Source: Methanolobus sp. | Lineage (GTDB): Archaea; Halobacteriota; Methanosarcinia; Methanosarcinales; Methanosarcinaceae | Assembly: GCF_016278385.1 (NCBI RefSeq) | Contig: NZ_JADQBY010000028.1 | Span: 1 to 64,000, forward strand | Direction of reading: 5' to 3' | Length of the DNA stretch: 64,000 nt | In this document: one piece after another, positions 16,281 to 24,906 of the stretch | How positions within the stretch are numbered: the stretch's first letter is position 1 | Layout: each line of letters begins with the position of its first letter | Notes under the pieces: model-generated | What the model was told of the DNA's origin: nothing | What the model saw: the letters and a program-made list of their open reading frames with translations, nothing else | Database searches by the model: none | Translations under genes and position numbers: made by a program

Positions 16281-17375
16281 TTATCTTCTTTGCTTGTATA
16301 CACCATAGACCATGAAAGGTATCAACATTAGTGCAAACCCAGTTTTTATACCGGGAGCCAGCACGTCGCTTGCACTACCAACAATAGAACTGGCCTCAAT
16401 TCCTAATCTCAGATAGATTGCATCAAGCAACAGTCCAAACGCCAATGAACACACTGCAATCATTGTAAGATAGATTGTTGCGCTTCTTTTCCCCAGAAAC
16501 TTTGCAACCATGGTAATAGTTGCTGCATTTGTTGCAGGTCCGGCAAGCAGAAACACAAACGCTGTACCCGGACTCATTCCCTTTGAAACTAGAGCTGCTG
16601 CCAATGGTGTTGAAGCCGTCGCACAAATGTAGAGCGGAATCCCTATAACCAGCATAATAAGCATGGAGAAAATACCACCCCCAAGATAATCACCTATTAT
16701 CTCAGCAGGTATCATGTAGGATACAATTCCTGCAATTACAATTCCAAGTATGAGCCATCCGGCAATATCCCCGAGAAGCTCAACAAAAGCATACCGCAAA
16801 CCTTCCAGCATCCTTCGTACCAGTGAAACATCGCTGCTGATAGCTGCCCCTGTGTTGCAGGAACATGAGGAATCACTGCATGCAGATATTGGCTGCATCA
16901 TAAGAATGTTTTTCTTTGGAGTTGAATCTTCTTTTCTCCCGCCTATTATGTTTTCTGTTATTCCTGTTAGCAGTGCCGTAGTCATACTGGCAACAGGTCT
17001 GAAAACAGTCATAATAGGATCCAGCAGTGCATACGTGATAGCTATGGAATCCACACCTGTTTCAGGCGTTGAGATTAGGAAAGAAAGTGTTGCTCCCTTT
17101 GTAGCACCCCTGTTTTTCAGAGAAAGTGCAGTTGGAACTACACCACATGAACACAAAGGCAGTGGGATACCGAGCAGAGATGCATTCAGGGCTGACTTGA
17201 ACTTACCTGCAGACTTACCCAGATACTTCAGTATTTTTTCATCAGGTACGAGCACATGCAAAAGACCTGCAATAGCAAAGCCTAGAATCAAATAGGGTGC
17301 TGCCTCTTCAAAAAGACCCCACGACTCTGCTGCAACTCCGATAATAATAGATAGCAAAGAATCAGACAATGTCAT
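16281..17375 (-). CDS. SO_0444/UPF0718-type metal permease
   Basis: 364 residues from the ATG at 17375, whose A overlaps the TAA of the ArsR gene (TAATG), with GGAGG upstream; a longer frame to 17405 exists. About eight to ten membrane helices. LPLCSCGVVPTALSLKNRGA near residue 75 is the CSC signature of permeases of this family, proposed to export copper, zinc or arsenic-type ions. A cytosolic loop has a Cys-rich cluster (ACSDSSCSCN) likely to bind metal. A second PLYICATASTPLAAAL repeat mirrors the first half. The metal exported is unknown. Confidence 0.82.
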   Translation of the reverse strand: MTLSDSLLSIIIGVAAESWGLFEEAAPYLILGFAIAGLLHVLVPDEKILKYLGKSAGKFKSALNASLLGIPLPLCSCGVVPTALSLKNRGATKGATLSFLISTPETGVDSIAITYALLDPIMTVFRPVASMTTALLTGITENIIGGRKEDSTPKKNILMMQPISACSDSSCSCNTGAAISSDVSLVRRMLEGLRYAFVELLGDIAGWLILGIVIAGIVSYMIPAEIIGDYLGGGIFSMLIMLVIGIPLYICATASTPLAAALVSKGMSPGTAFVFLLAGPATNAATITMVAKFLGKRSATIYLTMIAVCSLAFGLLLDAIYLRLGIEASSIVGSASDVLAPGIKTGFALMLIPFMVYGVYKQRR

Positions 17376-17725
17376 TATTTTGTTTCCTCCACGTGTTCCC
17401 GGCACATAGACATGAATAGTTCTACATGTTCATCAGCCAGATAGTAAATTGCAAACCTGCCTTCTTTGTTTACTCTTACAAGATCAAGCTGCCTGAGATT
17501 TTTCAGGCTATGAGATATCGCAGACTGGGATATTCCAAGTGCATCCTCAAGCCCCCTCACACACATTTCCCCCTGCAGCAAAAGAAACAGAATCTTCAGG
17601 CGGGTGGTGCACTGCAGAGCATTGAATATCTGACACATTGAGGATATTGACTCTTCAGAAGGTAATTTCCTGACTTTTTCAGTGATAGTATCATCATCTG
17701 CACAAATATGACCTATAAATACCAT
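17375..17725 (-). CDS. ArsR-family metal-responsive repressor
   Basis: 116 residues with one winged-helix domain: CQIFNALQCTTRLKILFLLL, then VRGLEDALGISQSAISHSLKNLRQ (recognition helix) and VRVNKEGRFAIYYL (wing). Candidate ligands are Cys in GEMCVRGLE, the position of the alpha3 CxC motif in ArsR/CadC, plus Cys/His in the N-terminus (GHICADD) and the last helix (FMSMCREHVEE). It likely represses its own operon with the permease. A palindrome sits directly upstream. Confidence 0.85.
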   Translation of the reverse strand: MVFIGHICADDDTITEKVRKLPSEESISSMCQIFNALQCTTRLKILFLLLQGEMCVRGLEDALGISQSAISHSLKNLRQLDLVRVNKEGRFAIYYLADEHVELFMSMCREHVEETK

Positions 17726-17728
17726 GGA

Positions 17729-17750
17729 TATATGAGCATATGATCATATA
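17729..17750 (-). promoter_or_regulatory. Candidate ArsR operator
   Basis: ATATGATCATAT (17738-17749) is a perfect 12-bp palindrome overlapping a second imperfect one (ATATGAGCATAT), immediately upstream of the ArsR ATG. This resembles the imperfect 12-bp dyads bound by ArsR/SmtB proteins. It also covers the ecfT stop codon region. Confidence 0.5.
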
Positions 17751-18541
17751 ATAATATATCCCTTAAAGTAAGGCATAGTAAAAAAACTGAAAATAAAGAA
17801 ATACAAAAGATAGAAAAGGTAGTCCATTCTTCGGAATTCCATTACATACATAGATGTCCGTCCAATACCAGAATAACAACGGCTTTCCATTGCCATGGCC
17901 ACTTCTTCCACCCTGCGAACAGAAGTAGCCACAAGAGGAATGGAAATAGAGAATATAGCTTTCACCGGTTCTTTTTTGATATCCAGGCCACGAGAAATCT
18001 GTGCGTCCCTCAAGCTCCTGAAATTATCATACAACAGCGGTGCGAAATAGATGGACAGGGACATCATCATAGCAAAATCATGTGAGGAAATGCCAATGTG
18101 TTTCAGTGGTAGTAGACGAAGAAAACTTTCAATACCAGCAGTAATCCTTGAAGGAGATGTTGTTGCTGTAAGTAAAGATGCAAAAAGTAGTAAGAAAACA
18201 AAACGCAGTGTTATGATAGTACCAAGTACAAGACCTTCGTAGCTTACAGAAAGCCATTTGAAACTGAAAATTACCGTTCCTTCCGTGAAAAAAAGCTGGA
18301 CCAGAAAAAGTATGGCAAAAAATAATAGCATTGGACGTACTGAACGCACAAAGTGCATTACAGGCAGATGGCATATAAAGAGCAAAATTAAAAAAACAAA
18401 CATTATCAATGTAATTTCCATAAACGATGAAGCTTTGAGAATGCAGATGCTTGCAAGCATAAGACCAATTATCTTAGTCCTGGGATCAAGCCTATGAAGT
18501 ATGGAATTGACGGGAACAAAAGATAAAAATAGGTCATCCAT
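17744..18541 (-). CDS. ecfT: Energy-coupling factor transmembrane protein EcfT
   Basis: 265 residues, CbiQ/EcfT family, with about five membrane helices. The N-terminal YLDPRTKI-like motif appears as LHRLDPRTKIIGLML; the coupling-helix region has RDAQISRGLD and AMAMESRCYSGIGR, equivalents of the two Ala-Arg-Gly-type motifs that contact the ATPases. It is the scaffold that links the substrate-binding S component to the ATPases. Start overlaps the ecfA stop by 8 nt. Last gene of the bioY operon. Confidence 0.88.
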   Translation of the reverse strand: MDDLFLSFVPVNSILHRLDPRTKIIGLMLASICILKASSFMEITLIMFVFLILLFICHLPVMHFVRSVRPMLLFFAILFLVQLFFTEGTVIFSFKWLSVSYEGLVLGTIITLRFVFLLLFASLLTATTSPSRITAGIESFLRLLPLKHIGISSHDFAMMMSLSIYFAPLLYDNFRSLRDAQISRGLDIKKEPVKAIFSISIPLVATSVRRVEEVAMAMESRCYSGIGRTSMYVMEFRRMDYLFYLLYFFIFSFFTMPYFKGYIII

Positions 18542-19367
18542 ATCTTTTCACTCCTTTTTTCACCAGTGCATTACTAATCTCATGGAAAGCTGCATCAGCA
18601 GAGAAAATATCATCACGCACATTAAAACCAGCCTTATTAAGCTCTTTCATTAAGAGAGTGACCTCAGGCAAAGGAGATGAAACTGATCTCAGGTACTCGG
18701 CAGGAGTTCCGGTGAAAGCTATAGACCCATGTTTAAGAAGGACAACCTTTTCCGCAAGGGGAAAAAGTTCACACACCTGATGTGAAACAACAATAACAGA
18801 AATCCCGGTGCTATGGAGTTTTTTCAGCGTTGAAAGCAATAAAGATCGGTTCTCGGGATCAAGACCGGATGTAGGTTCATCAAGTATGAGATACTCAGGA
18901 TTCATAGCAAGAACTCCTGCCAGCGCAACCTGCCTCATCTGACCTCCGCTTAAACTAAAAGGGGAAAGAGCAGAAACACTATGATCCAGGCCAACAAGGT
19001 TTAAAGCATCAATTACCCGCTTATTAAGAGCCTCACCTTTTAGTCCAAAGTTAGACGGTCCAAAAGAGACATCATCAAATACAGTTTTTCCGAAGAGTTG
19101 TTTTTGAGGATATTGCATCAAAAGGACTGCTTTGGATCTTACGGCCTTATTTGTGGAATTTATTCCACTTACAGTCACCAAACCCGATTGTGGTTTCAGA
19201 AGACCATTAAAGTGCCTTATCAGGGTAGATTTACCAGAACCCACTTCACCACCGATAAGAACGAACTCACCTTTTTCAACAGACAAGCTAACATTGTCCA
19301 GTGCACGTCTTTCAAGTGACGTTCCTTTGTTATAGCAGAAACTCACGTTCCTTACATCAATTGACAT
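18534..19367 (-). CDS. ecfA: ECF transporter ATP-binding protein (second EcfA)
   Basis: 277 residues from the ATG at 19367, preceded by GGAGG 4 nt upstream; the frame runs open to 19433 but that extension is not needed. Walker A GGEVGSGKST, Q-loop LLMQYPQKQLFG, signature LSGGQMRQVALAG, Walker B YLILDEPTSGLDPE and switch His VVSHQ are all intact. The YPQ-QLF motif is typical of ECF ATPases. It pairs with the other EcfA as a heterodimer and overlaps it by 16 nt. Confidence 0.9.
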   Translation of the reverse strand: MSIDVRNVSFCYNKGTSLERRALDNVSLSVEKGEFVLIGGEVGSGKSTLIRHFNGLLKPQSGLVTVSGINSTNKAVRSKAVLLMQYPQKQLFGKTVFDDVSFGPSNFGLKGEALNKRVIDALNLVGLDHSVSALSPFSLSGGQMRQVALAGVLAMNPEYLILDEPTSGLDPENRSLLLSTLKKLHSTGISVIVVSHQVCELFPLAEKVVLLKHGSIAFTGTPAEYLRSVSSPLPEVTLLMKELNKAGFNVRDDIFSADAAFHEISNALVKKGVKRYG

Positions 19368-20176
19368 AAAGCCTCCATGAGTTTCTCCCGGGAAAGCGGG
19401 AAACATGCCGGATCTATAAAACCGGAATCGCATAGTCTTTTTGCCAGCTCAATTACGGGTGGAAACTCAAAGCCGGAATCCACAACATTCCCCTGGCTTA
19501 ATATAACACGTGGGTAGCCATTGTGTGTTATACGACCATTTTCCATTACTATAAGGCGGTCTGCGTGAACAAGCTCTTCCAGACGATGAGTCACATATAC
19601 AATAGTTGTCCCGTTTTCATGTAATTGTGTAATCAAACCCAGAATCTCTCCCCGTGAATAGGGGTCCAACATAGAAGTAACCTCATCAAACAATATTATT
19701 TCAGGTTTCATGGCAAGAATAGATGCCAATGCAACTTTCTGTTTCTGGCCCCCACTTAATGACCCAGGAGTTTGGTGTTTGTACTCCTGCATCCCCACAT
19801 CCTGAAGTGACATATCCACACGCTTTCGTATATCTTCCTGTGGAAGACCAAGGTTCTCAGGACCGAATGCAACGTCTTCTTCTAAAGTCATCCCTATGAA
19901 CTGTGACTGTGGATCCTGAAAAACCATGCCTGCTATCTGACGGATGTTCAATATGAAGGAAGAGTCAATAGTATCCATTCCCTTTACGACAACAGAACCT
20001 TCAGAAGGAAGCATAAGACCATTCATGTGACGTAAAAGAGTTGATTTGCCAGACCCATTCTTCCCTGCTATGGCTACAAATTCTCCTTTATGGACATCCA
20101 TAGATACCGAATCAAGTACTAGTGTACCATCAGGATACCGATAGCTCAGATTGTTTATGTGAATCATGTAAATCAT
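19352..20176 (-). CDS. ecfA: ECF transporter ATP-binding protein (first EcfA)
   Basis: 274 residues; the ATG at 20176 overlaps the bioY TAA (TAATG), and an ATG three codons later (20167) is also possible. Walker A GKNGSGKST, Q-loop MVFQDPQSQFIG, LSGGQKQKVALAS, Walker B IILFDEVTSMLDP and VTHR are present. Here the catalytic Glu is kept (DEVTS). It energises uptake through BioY with the other EcfA and EcfT. Confidence 0.9.
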   Translation of the reverse strand: MIYMIHINNLSYRYPDGTLVLDSVSMDVHKGEFVAIAGKNGSGKSTLLRHMNGLMLPSEGSVVVKGMDTIDSSFILNIRQIAGMVFQDPQSQFIGMTLEEDVAFGPENLGLPQEDIRKRVDMSLQDVGMQEYKHQTPGSLSGGQKQKVALASILAMKPEIILFDEVTSMLDPYSRGEILGLITQLHENGTTIVYVTHRLEELVHADRLIVMENGRITHNGYPRVILSQGNVVDSGFEFPPVIELAKRLCDSGFIDPACFPLSREKLMEALCQLM

Positions 20177-20718
20177 TAAATAGAGTATCTGGATGCAATG
20201 ATCGATGATGCAAGTACCTTAAGGATGTCTCCGGGAATGTATGGAACAAGACCAAGCACTACCGCCTCGGGGAAAGAAAGGCTTGCAATGTTCATGAGCT
20301 GAAAAATCCCTAACGAATATATTATGAAGATTCCTGCCAACATGAACAGTATATTGAAATGTACCTTGTCCTTGCCATATCTATCGCAAAGAAGCCCGAT
20401 TACAAAAGCACCAAAGACAAAACCTAGCAGATATCCACCAGTTGGACCGAAAAACATACCCAGACCGGAACTGCCACCTGAAAAGACAGGAAGGCCAGCA
20501 ATCCCCAGAAGCAGATATACGATTACACTTATGGTTCCCCACCTGGCACCCAGCATTGCTCCTGCCAGCAATATGAAAAGAGTCTGCAGTGTAATGGGAA
20601 CAGGACTTACAGGCACGGGGATCTTTATGTAGGCACCAACTGCCATCATGGATGCAAACATGGCTGCAAAAACCATGTATCGGATGTTATTATTATACGA
20701 GCATTCGTTTTCTACCAT
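20176..20718 (-). CDS. bioY: Biotin transporter S component BioY
   Basis: 180 residues with six predicted helices. PVPVSPVPITLQTLFILLAG, GARWGTISVIVYLLLGIAGLPVF and GPTGGYLLGF are BioY hallmarks; these residues line the biotin pocket. First gene of bioY-ecfA-ecfA-ecfT, so this is a dedicated biotin ECF transporter rather than a shared module. TATA-like TTATATATTTTG lies near 20829-20840, leaving a leader of about 85 nt. No biotin-synthesis gene is in the window. Confidence 0.9.
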   Translation of the reverse strand: MVENECSYNNNIRYMVFAAMFASMMAVGAYIKIPVPVSPVPITLQTLFILLAGAMLGARWGTISVIVYLLLGIAGLPVFSGGSSGLGMFFGPTGGYLLGFVFGAFVIGLLCDRYGKDKVHFNILFMLAGIFIIYSLGIFQLMNIASLSFPEAVVLGLVPYIPGDILKVLASSIIASRYSI

Positions 20719-20890
20719 AGAAAATCACCAGTTGTCTGTGGAAATATCATGTCGTGAAAATCCAATTGTACTGGATATTCTGAGCTCACATAATATTGTC
20801 AACTAAATGAAATGTTAGTGGTTTACAAAATATATAACCCTTATGCGCAAGGACACAAATTAATAAGTACAATCTAAAAAAGAGAAAAAC

Positions 20891-20908
20891 GTGCAGGAAA
20901 ACCTGCAC
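20891..20908 (-). terminator. Terminator of the thermosome gene
   Basis: GTGCAGG and CCTGCAC form a 7-bp stem with a 4-nt loop, 12 bp past the thermosome stop. On the minus strand it is followed by T-rich sequence. Confidence 0.6.
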
Positions 20909-20919
20909 CAAAAACAAAT

Positions 20920-22536
20920 TTACATATCCATATCAGGCTGTGGCATACCTGGTGGCATTCCGCTGCCTCTGCGGTTTGCAGCTACAACATCATCAATCCT
21001 GAGAATCATGACTGTTGCTTCTGTTGCTGCGTTAATTGCCTGGGTCTTTATCCTGAGTGGTTCAAGGACATTGTTCTCGTACATGTCTACAACCTTTCCA
21101 GTGTAGACGTCAAGACCCATGTTCTTGTTACCCTGCTCGTGCTGTGAGCGGAGTTCAATGAGTTTGTCTATTGGATCAAGACCTGCATTCTCAGCAAGGG
21201 TCTGAGGAATTATTTCAAATGCTTCTGCAAACTTACCAACTGCAAGCTGCTCTCTACCCTTAAGTGTTGCTGCATAGTCCCTGAGTCTCAGTGCAAGTTC
21301 TATCTCCGGAGAACCGCCGCCTGCAACAATCTTCTTGTCTTCAAGTGCTACACCAATTACACAGAGTGCATCGTGAAGTGCACGGTTGAGACTGTCGACG
21401 ATATGTGATGTACCACCGTGAAGAATGAGTGATGCAGTCTTCTCTTCCTTGCATCCAAGGAGGAAGGTCATCTTTGAACCGTGGATGTCCCTTTCTTCCA
21501 CAGACTCAGCAGAACCAAGGTCTTCCGGCCTGATGTCAGTTACATCCTGGAACAGAGTTGCACCAGTTGCTTTTGCGAGTTTCTGAAGGTCGCTCTTTGT
21601 GATCCTTCTACAGGCATAGATACCAGCTTTTTCAAGATAGTACTGTGCAAGGTCATCAATGGCCTTCTGGCAGAATACCACAGTCGCACCGCTAGCAATT
21701 ATCTTGTCGACCATATCCTTTACCATTTTCTCTTCCTGTTCAACGAAGAGGTTCATCTGGTCTGGTGATGTGATCTTAATCTCTGCGGTCTTCTCGATCT
21801 TCTGGAGCTCAATTGCGAAGCTTGCAAGGAGAATCTTTGCGTTCTCTACCTTTTTAGGCATGTTTGGCCTGACCCTTTCCTTGTCAATGACAAGACCAGT
21901 GACAAGTTCTGTGTCAAGAATACTGCCACCTTCACGCTTCTCGATAGTAATATCGTTAACATCTACTTTGATACCGTCATCAGTTTCTTCCACAACTGAG
22001 AGAACTGCATCAAGAGCTTTCTCTGCAAGGAAGTCCTTGTACTCTCCTGCAGCTTTTCCGGTGAGAGCGGTCTTAGCCAGTTTCATCAGGGTTTCCCTGT
22101 CATCTGTAGACACATCAATTGTAATGGTCTTTAAGATCTCAACAGCTTTCTTAGCTGCATGCCTGTAACCACTTGCAATAATTGTAGGGTGAACTCCTTT
22201 GTCAATGAGCTCTTCTGCCTTTGTGAGAAGTTCGCCTGTGAGTACGGCAGCAGTTGTTGTACCGTCACCGACTTCGTCATCCTGAGTCTTTGAAACCTCA
22301 ACTACCATCTTTGCAGCTGGATGTTCAATATCCATTTCCCTGAGGATTGTAGCACCATCGTTAGTGATGACGATATCTCCAAGTCCATCAATAAGCATCT
22401 TGTCCATACCTTTTGGACCAAGTGTTGTCCTTACTGCCTTTGCAACTGCTTTCCCTGCAAGGATATTAATGCTCTGAGCATCCCTTGTACGGGATTTGTT
22501 TCTGTTCCCTAAAGCGTATGTAGGTTGTCCTGCCAA
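20920..22536 (-). CDS. Thermosome (group II chaperonin) subunit
   Basis: 538 residues, full length. ATP-binding signatures are [19 protein letters not shown] and [10 protein letters not shown] near the N-terminus, with [11 protein letters not shown] in the C-terminal equatorial part. The tail ends in a Gly/Met/Pro repeat ([13 protein letters not shown]) typical of thermosomes. It folds cytosolic proteins in a two-ring ATP-driven complex. The start is TTG at 22536 behind a perfect AGGAGG. A leader of about 75 nt carries repeated elements (see 22562-22607). Monocistronic, with its own terminator. Confidence 0.95.
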   Translation of the reverse strand: MAGQPTYALGNRNKSRTRDAQSINILAGKAVAKAVRTTLGPKGMDKMLIDGLGDIVITNDGATILREMDIEHPAAKMVVEVSKTQDDEVGDGTTTAAVLTGELLTKAEELIDKGVHPTIIASGYRHAAKKAVEILKTITIDVSTDDRETLMKLAKTALTGKAAGEYKDFLAEKALDAVLSVVEETDDGIKVDVNDITIEKREGGSILDTELVTGLVIDKERVRPNMPKKVENAKILLASFAIELQKIEKTAEIKITSPDQMNLFVEQEEKMVKDMVDKIIASGATVVFCQKAIDDLAQYYLEKAGIYACRRITKSDLQKLAKATGATLFQDVTDIRPEDLGSAESVEERDIHGSKMTFLLGCKEEKTASLILHGGTSHIVDSLNRALHDALCVIGVALEDKKIVAGGGSPEIELALRLRDYAATLKGREQLAVGKFAEAFEIIPQTLAENAGLDPIDKLIELRSQHEQGNKNMGLDVYTGKVVDMYENNVLEPLRIKTQAINAATEATVMILRIDDVVAANRRGSGMPPGMPQPDMDM

Positions 22537-22561
22537 TTTTTAACCTCCTAATAATCATAAT

Positions 22562-22647
22562 GTACTATTAAAGATAGAGTGATATTTGTCAAATAAAGTA
22601 CTATTAATTGTACTGCTCAATCTAGATGCAGGCAGTTCTATATAAAG
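22562..22647 (-). promoter_or_regulatory. Thermosome promoter and repeated leader elements
   Basis: GTACTATTAA occurs twice exactly (22562-22571 and 22598-22607), 36 bp apart, between a TATA box (CTTTATATAG, about 22637-22646) and the SD. On the minus strand this is TTAATAGTAC repeated in the 5' leader. It could bind a heat-shock regulator or act at the RNA level. Confidence 0.4.
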
Positions 22648-22761
22648 ATAACTGATTGACAATTAGTAGATTATAGAAAAATATTAAGTCGCCAGATGAA
22701 AGCATCACCTGAAGGGATATGACATGCATTACAGTGTTGGAAGAACTGCTACTAGTACTTA

Positions 22762-23175
22762 TCACAAATACCTTTCATACAACCTGTTCAGAAGAGTACG
22801 TATCATAGAATAAACATATTCCATGTAATGTCCCGGATCAGGAATATCAAAAATAGCCAGACCACCTGCATTCCATGAAACGTTCGATATTACCTGTTTC
22901 TGTACCATCCCATCAATTATCAGTCTGAGCATGGAAAGATTATCAACCGTTTCACGCCAGTCTCCTGCATGTACTGAAAAAGAAGCAGTTCCATTGACAA
23001 GCTCAAGTTGCTGCAATGCAAATGTATAGACCTGCAACAGGCTGACATCATTTTTAGTTAACTCTATCTGACCACTTTTTGCATTCTCACGCAGGACTTT
23101 AAGGACAAGAGAGATATCAGACGAGCGAAATGTATTGTTATTTAATTTTTCAATGTAGATATTGATCTCATTCAT
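22762..23175 (-). CDS. Hypothetical cytosolic protein
   Basis: 137 residues from the ATG at 23175, chosen because GGGTG lies 7 nt upstream; the open frame to 23274 would add a hydrophobic stretch that is probably untranslated. The N-terminal half is helical (MNEINIYIEKLNN, ISLVLKVLREN); the rest is mixed, with FSVHAGDWRETVDNL and a final tyrosine-rich helix (YMEYVYSMIRTLLNRLYERYL in pieces). I know no family for it. It follows asd after a terminator. Confidence 0.6.
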   Translation of the reverse strand: MNEINIYIEKLNNNTFRSSDISLVLKVLRENAKSGQIELTKNDVSLLQVYTFALQQLELVNGTASFSVHAGDWRETVDNLSMLRLIIDGMVQKQVISNVSWNAGGLAIFDIPDPGHYMEYVYSMIRTLLNRLYERYL

Positions 23176-23272
23176 ATTTTTACACCCGGGACAATAAAAC
23201 CCCGTTAAAAGAACTACCTGAAAACAAATAAAATTTACCAGGCATATCTTAAAATAAAACAAAAAATAGATC

Positions 23273-23291
23273 ACGATGCAAAATGCATCGT
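23273..23291. terminator. Hairpin downstream of asd
   Basis: ACGATGCA/TGCATCGT form a perfect 8-bp stem with a 3-nt loop, 9 bp past the asd stop, followed by T tracts on both strands. Confidence 0.55.
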
Positions 23292-23300
23292 TTTTTATGA

Positions 23301-24296
23301 CTATAAGAACTTTTCAGCTATTTGTACAGCATTGAGTGCTGCCCCTTTAAGAATTTGGTCACCACATACGAAGAACTCAAGACCATGGTCACCAAACACA
23401 ATGTTCTGCCTGATTCTGCCAACTTCCACATCGTATTTCTTTGTAGCAGTTATTGGCATCGGATAAACATTGTTAGTAATATCATCCTTCAGTTCAACAC
23501 CCTGAACTGAGTTTAAAAGCTTCTTTGCATCCTCTGGGTTTACAGGCTTTTCAGTCTCGATTACTATACTTTCTGCATGCACCCTCATGGTGGGAATCCT
23601 TACACAGGTACAACTTATGGACATGTCTGGCTCTGAGAAGATCTTCCTGGTTTCCCAGACGACCTTCATTTCCTCACGTGTGTAATCGTTTTCCTGGAAA
23701 CTATCGATATGCGGAATTGCATTGAAGGCTATTGGATAAGCAAATACCTTGTTTCCGACTTCCTTACCGTCCAGGTAATTGCGTGTCTCTTCTGAAAGTT
23801 CGCTCATACCTGCAGCACCGGCTCCGCTTGTAGCCTGGTAGGTACTAATAATTACCTTTTTTATACCGTATTCTTTATGAAGTGCATACAGAGGAATAGC
23901 TGCAATTGCAGTTGTACAGTTGGGGTTTGCAATGAGCTTTGAATCCCCGATTGCACTGGCATTGATCTCAGGAACTACCAGAGGCACATCATCATCGTAC
24001 CTGAAAGCACTGCTGTTATCAATCACGTAACATCCTGCACTTGTTGCCTTCTTAGCATTTTCTTTGCTCCAGCCACCACTTATTGCAAAGAATGCAATAT
24101 CAAGCTCTGAATAATCTGCAAGGTCAGCATTTTCAATGGTTATTTCTCCAAATGGAGTATCCATTGTCTTGCCTGCACTTCTTACTGACGCAAAAAGTCT
24201 TAGCTGTTCTACAGGAAAGTTCCTGTTGTGCAATACTTCAATTATTTCTCTACCTACTGCACCTGTAGCACCCATGATTCCTACTTTGTAGCTCAT
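23301..24296 (-). CDS. asd: Aspartate-semialdehyde dehydrogenase
   Basis: 331 residues. The N-terminal Rossmann motif is GATGAVGREI; the catalytic Cys lies in NPNCTTA near residue 125, and a later HAESIVIET segment carries the active-site His. It reduces aspartyl phosphate to aspartate semialdehyde with NADPH, on the path to lysine, threonine and methionine. The usual aspartokinase and dihydrodipicolinate genes are not adjacent here. SD GGATGA lies 7-12 nt upstream. Confidence 0.93.
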   Translation of the reverse strand: MSYKVGIMGATGAVGREIIEVLHNRNFPVEQLRLFASVRSAGKTMDTPFGEITIENADLADYSELDIAFFAISGGWSKENAKKATSAGCYVIDNSSAFRYDDDVPLVVPEINASAIGDSKLIANPNCTTAIAAIPLYALHKEYGIKKVIISTYQATSGAGAAGMSELSEETRNYLDGKEVGNKVFAYPIAFNAIPHIDSFQENDYTREEMKVVWETRKIFSEPDMSISCTCVRIPTMRVHAESIVIETEKPVNPEDAKKLLNSVQGVELKDDITNNVYPMPITATKKYDVEVGRIRQNIVFGDHGLEFFVCGDQILKGAALNAVQIAEKFL

Positions 24297-24302
24297 TTTA
24301 TG

Positions 24303-24440
24303 TCATCCGTCCGATTGCTGGGATTTCTTTAAAACCTCAATCTTGTTAAATGAATCTTTGATATACGATATTGAATGCCTTGAGAGTTTTTCTTGCCAGT
24401 ACCATATATATGGAATGATATGAAGATTATCCTCGGTCAT
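24303..24440 (-). CDS. Possible 45-residue peptide upstream of asd
   Basis: An ATG at 24440 opens a frame with IIPYIWYWQEKLSRHSI and ends 6 nt before the asd start. It has no SD. The Trp/Tyr-rich composition and the tight fit to asd make it worth noting, but it could be chance. The remaining part of the gap 24441-24577 shows nothing I can support. Confidence 0.25.
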   Translation of the reverse strand: MTEDNLHIIPYIWYWQEKLSRHSISYIKDSFNKIEVLKKSQQSDG

Positions 24441-24577
24441 ATCTGTGAGTATATGATCAATCCCTAAAAAAGTAAAGAAAAGATTAATGCTGCAAATATT
24501 AAAAGAAATTAGATAGCCAATGCTTGGTATACAAGCAGAAATCCCTTTTTTTTAATAGAAAGTGTTTTCTGTATATA

Positions 24578-24733
24578 TCAGTAGGATACCAGCGTCTGAA
24601 TGCAAGCAGTCTTAACAAAGTTAATCATGTGATATCTTAGTTCAAATTCCTGCTCAGAGAGATCATCAGTCTCCAGATATCTGGAGAACATTTCCCTGAA
24701 GTCATCAAATTTTCTTTCGTCTTGTTCTTTCAT
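24578..24733 (-). CDS. Small charged hypothetical protein, 51 residues
   Basis: ATG at 24733 with GAGGGG 5 nt upstream. The product is a probable two-helix protein, MKEQDERKFDDFREMF then LSEQEFELRYHMINFV, ending in an Ile/Thr tail with one Cys. No family recognised. The strong SD and even charge spacing support a real gene. A poly-A stretch on the plus strand just past the stop gives T8 on the transcript (24546-24553). Confidence 0.5.
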   Translation of the reverse strand: MKEQDERKFDDFREMFSRYLETDDLSEQEFELRYHMINFVKTACIQTLVSY

Positions 24734-24906
24734 AAATTCCCCTCGAATTCACGGATAAGCTTAAATGATGATATATATTTTTTTATTATATAAAAATATA
24801 CTGATACGGATTATCAGATCGCACTATAGAATACAAGAAATATGGAAAAATTGCAGAGATTCCAACTACAAACTAGTGAGATAAATAAAAAAGTGACAGA
24901 AATCTA

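Noticed and set aside
21481-22168. Plus-strand frames opposite the thermosome gene
   Set aside because: Antisense shadows of a highly conserved gene; no independent coding signal.
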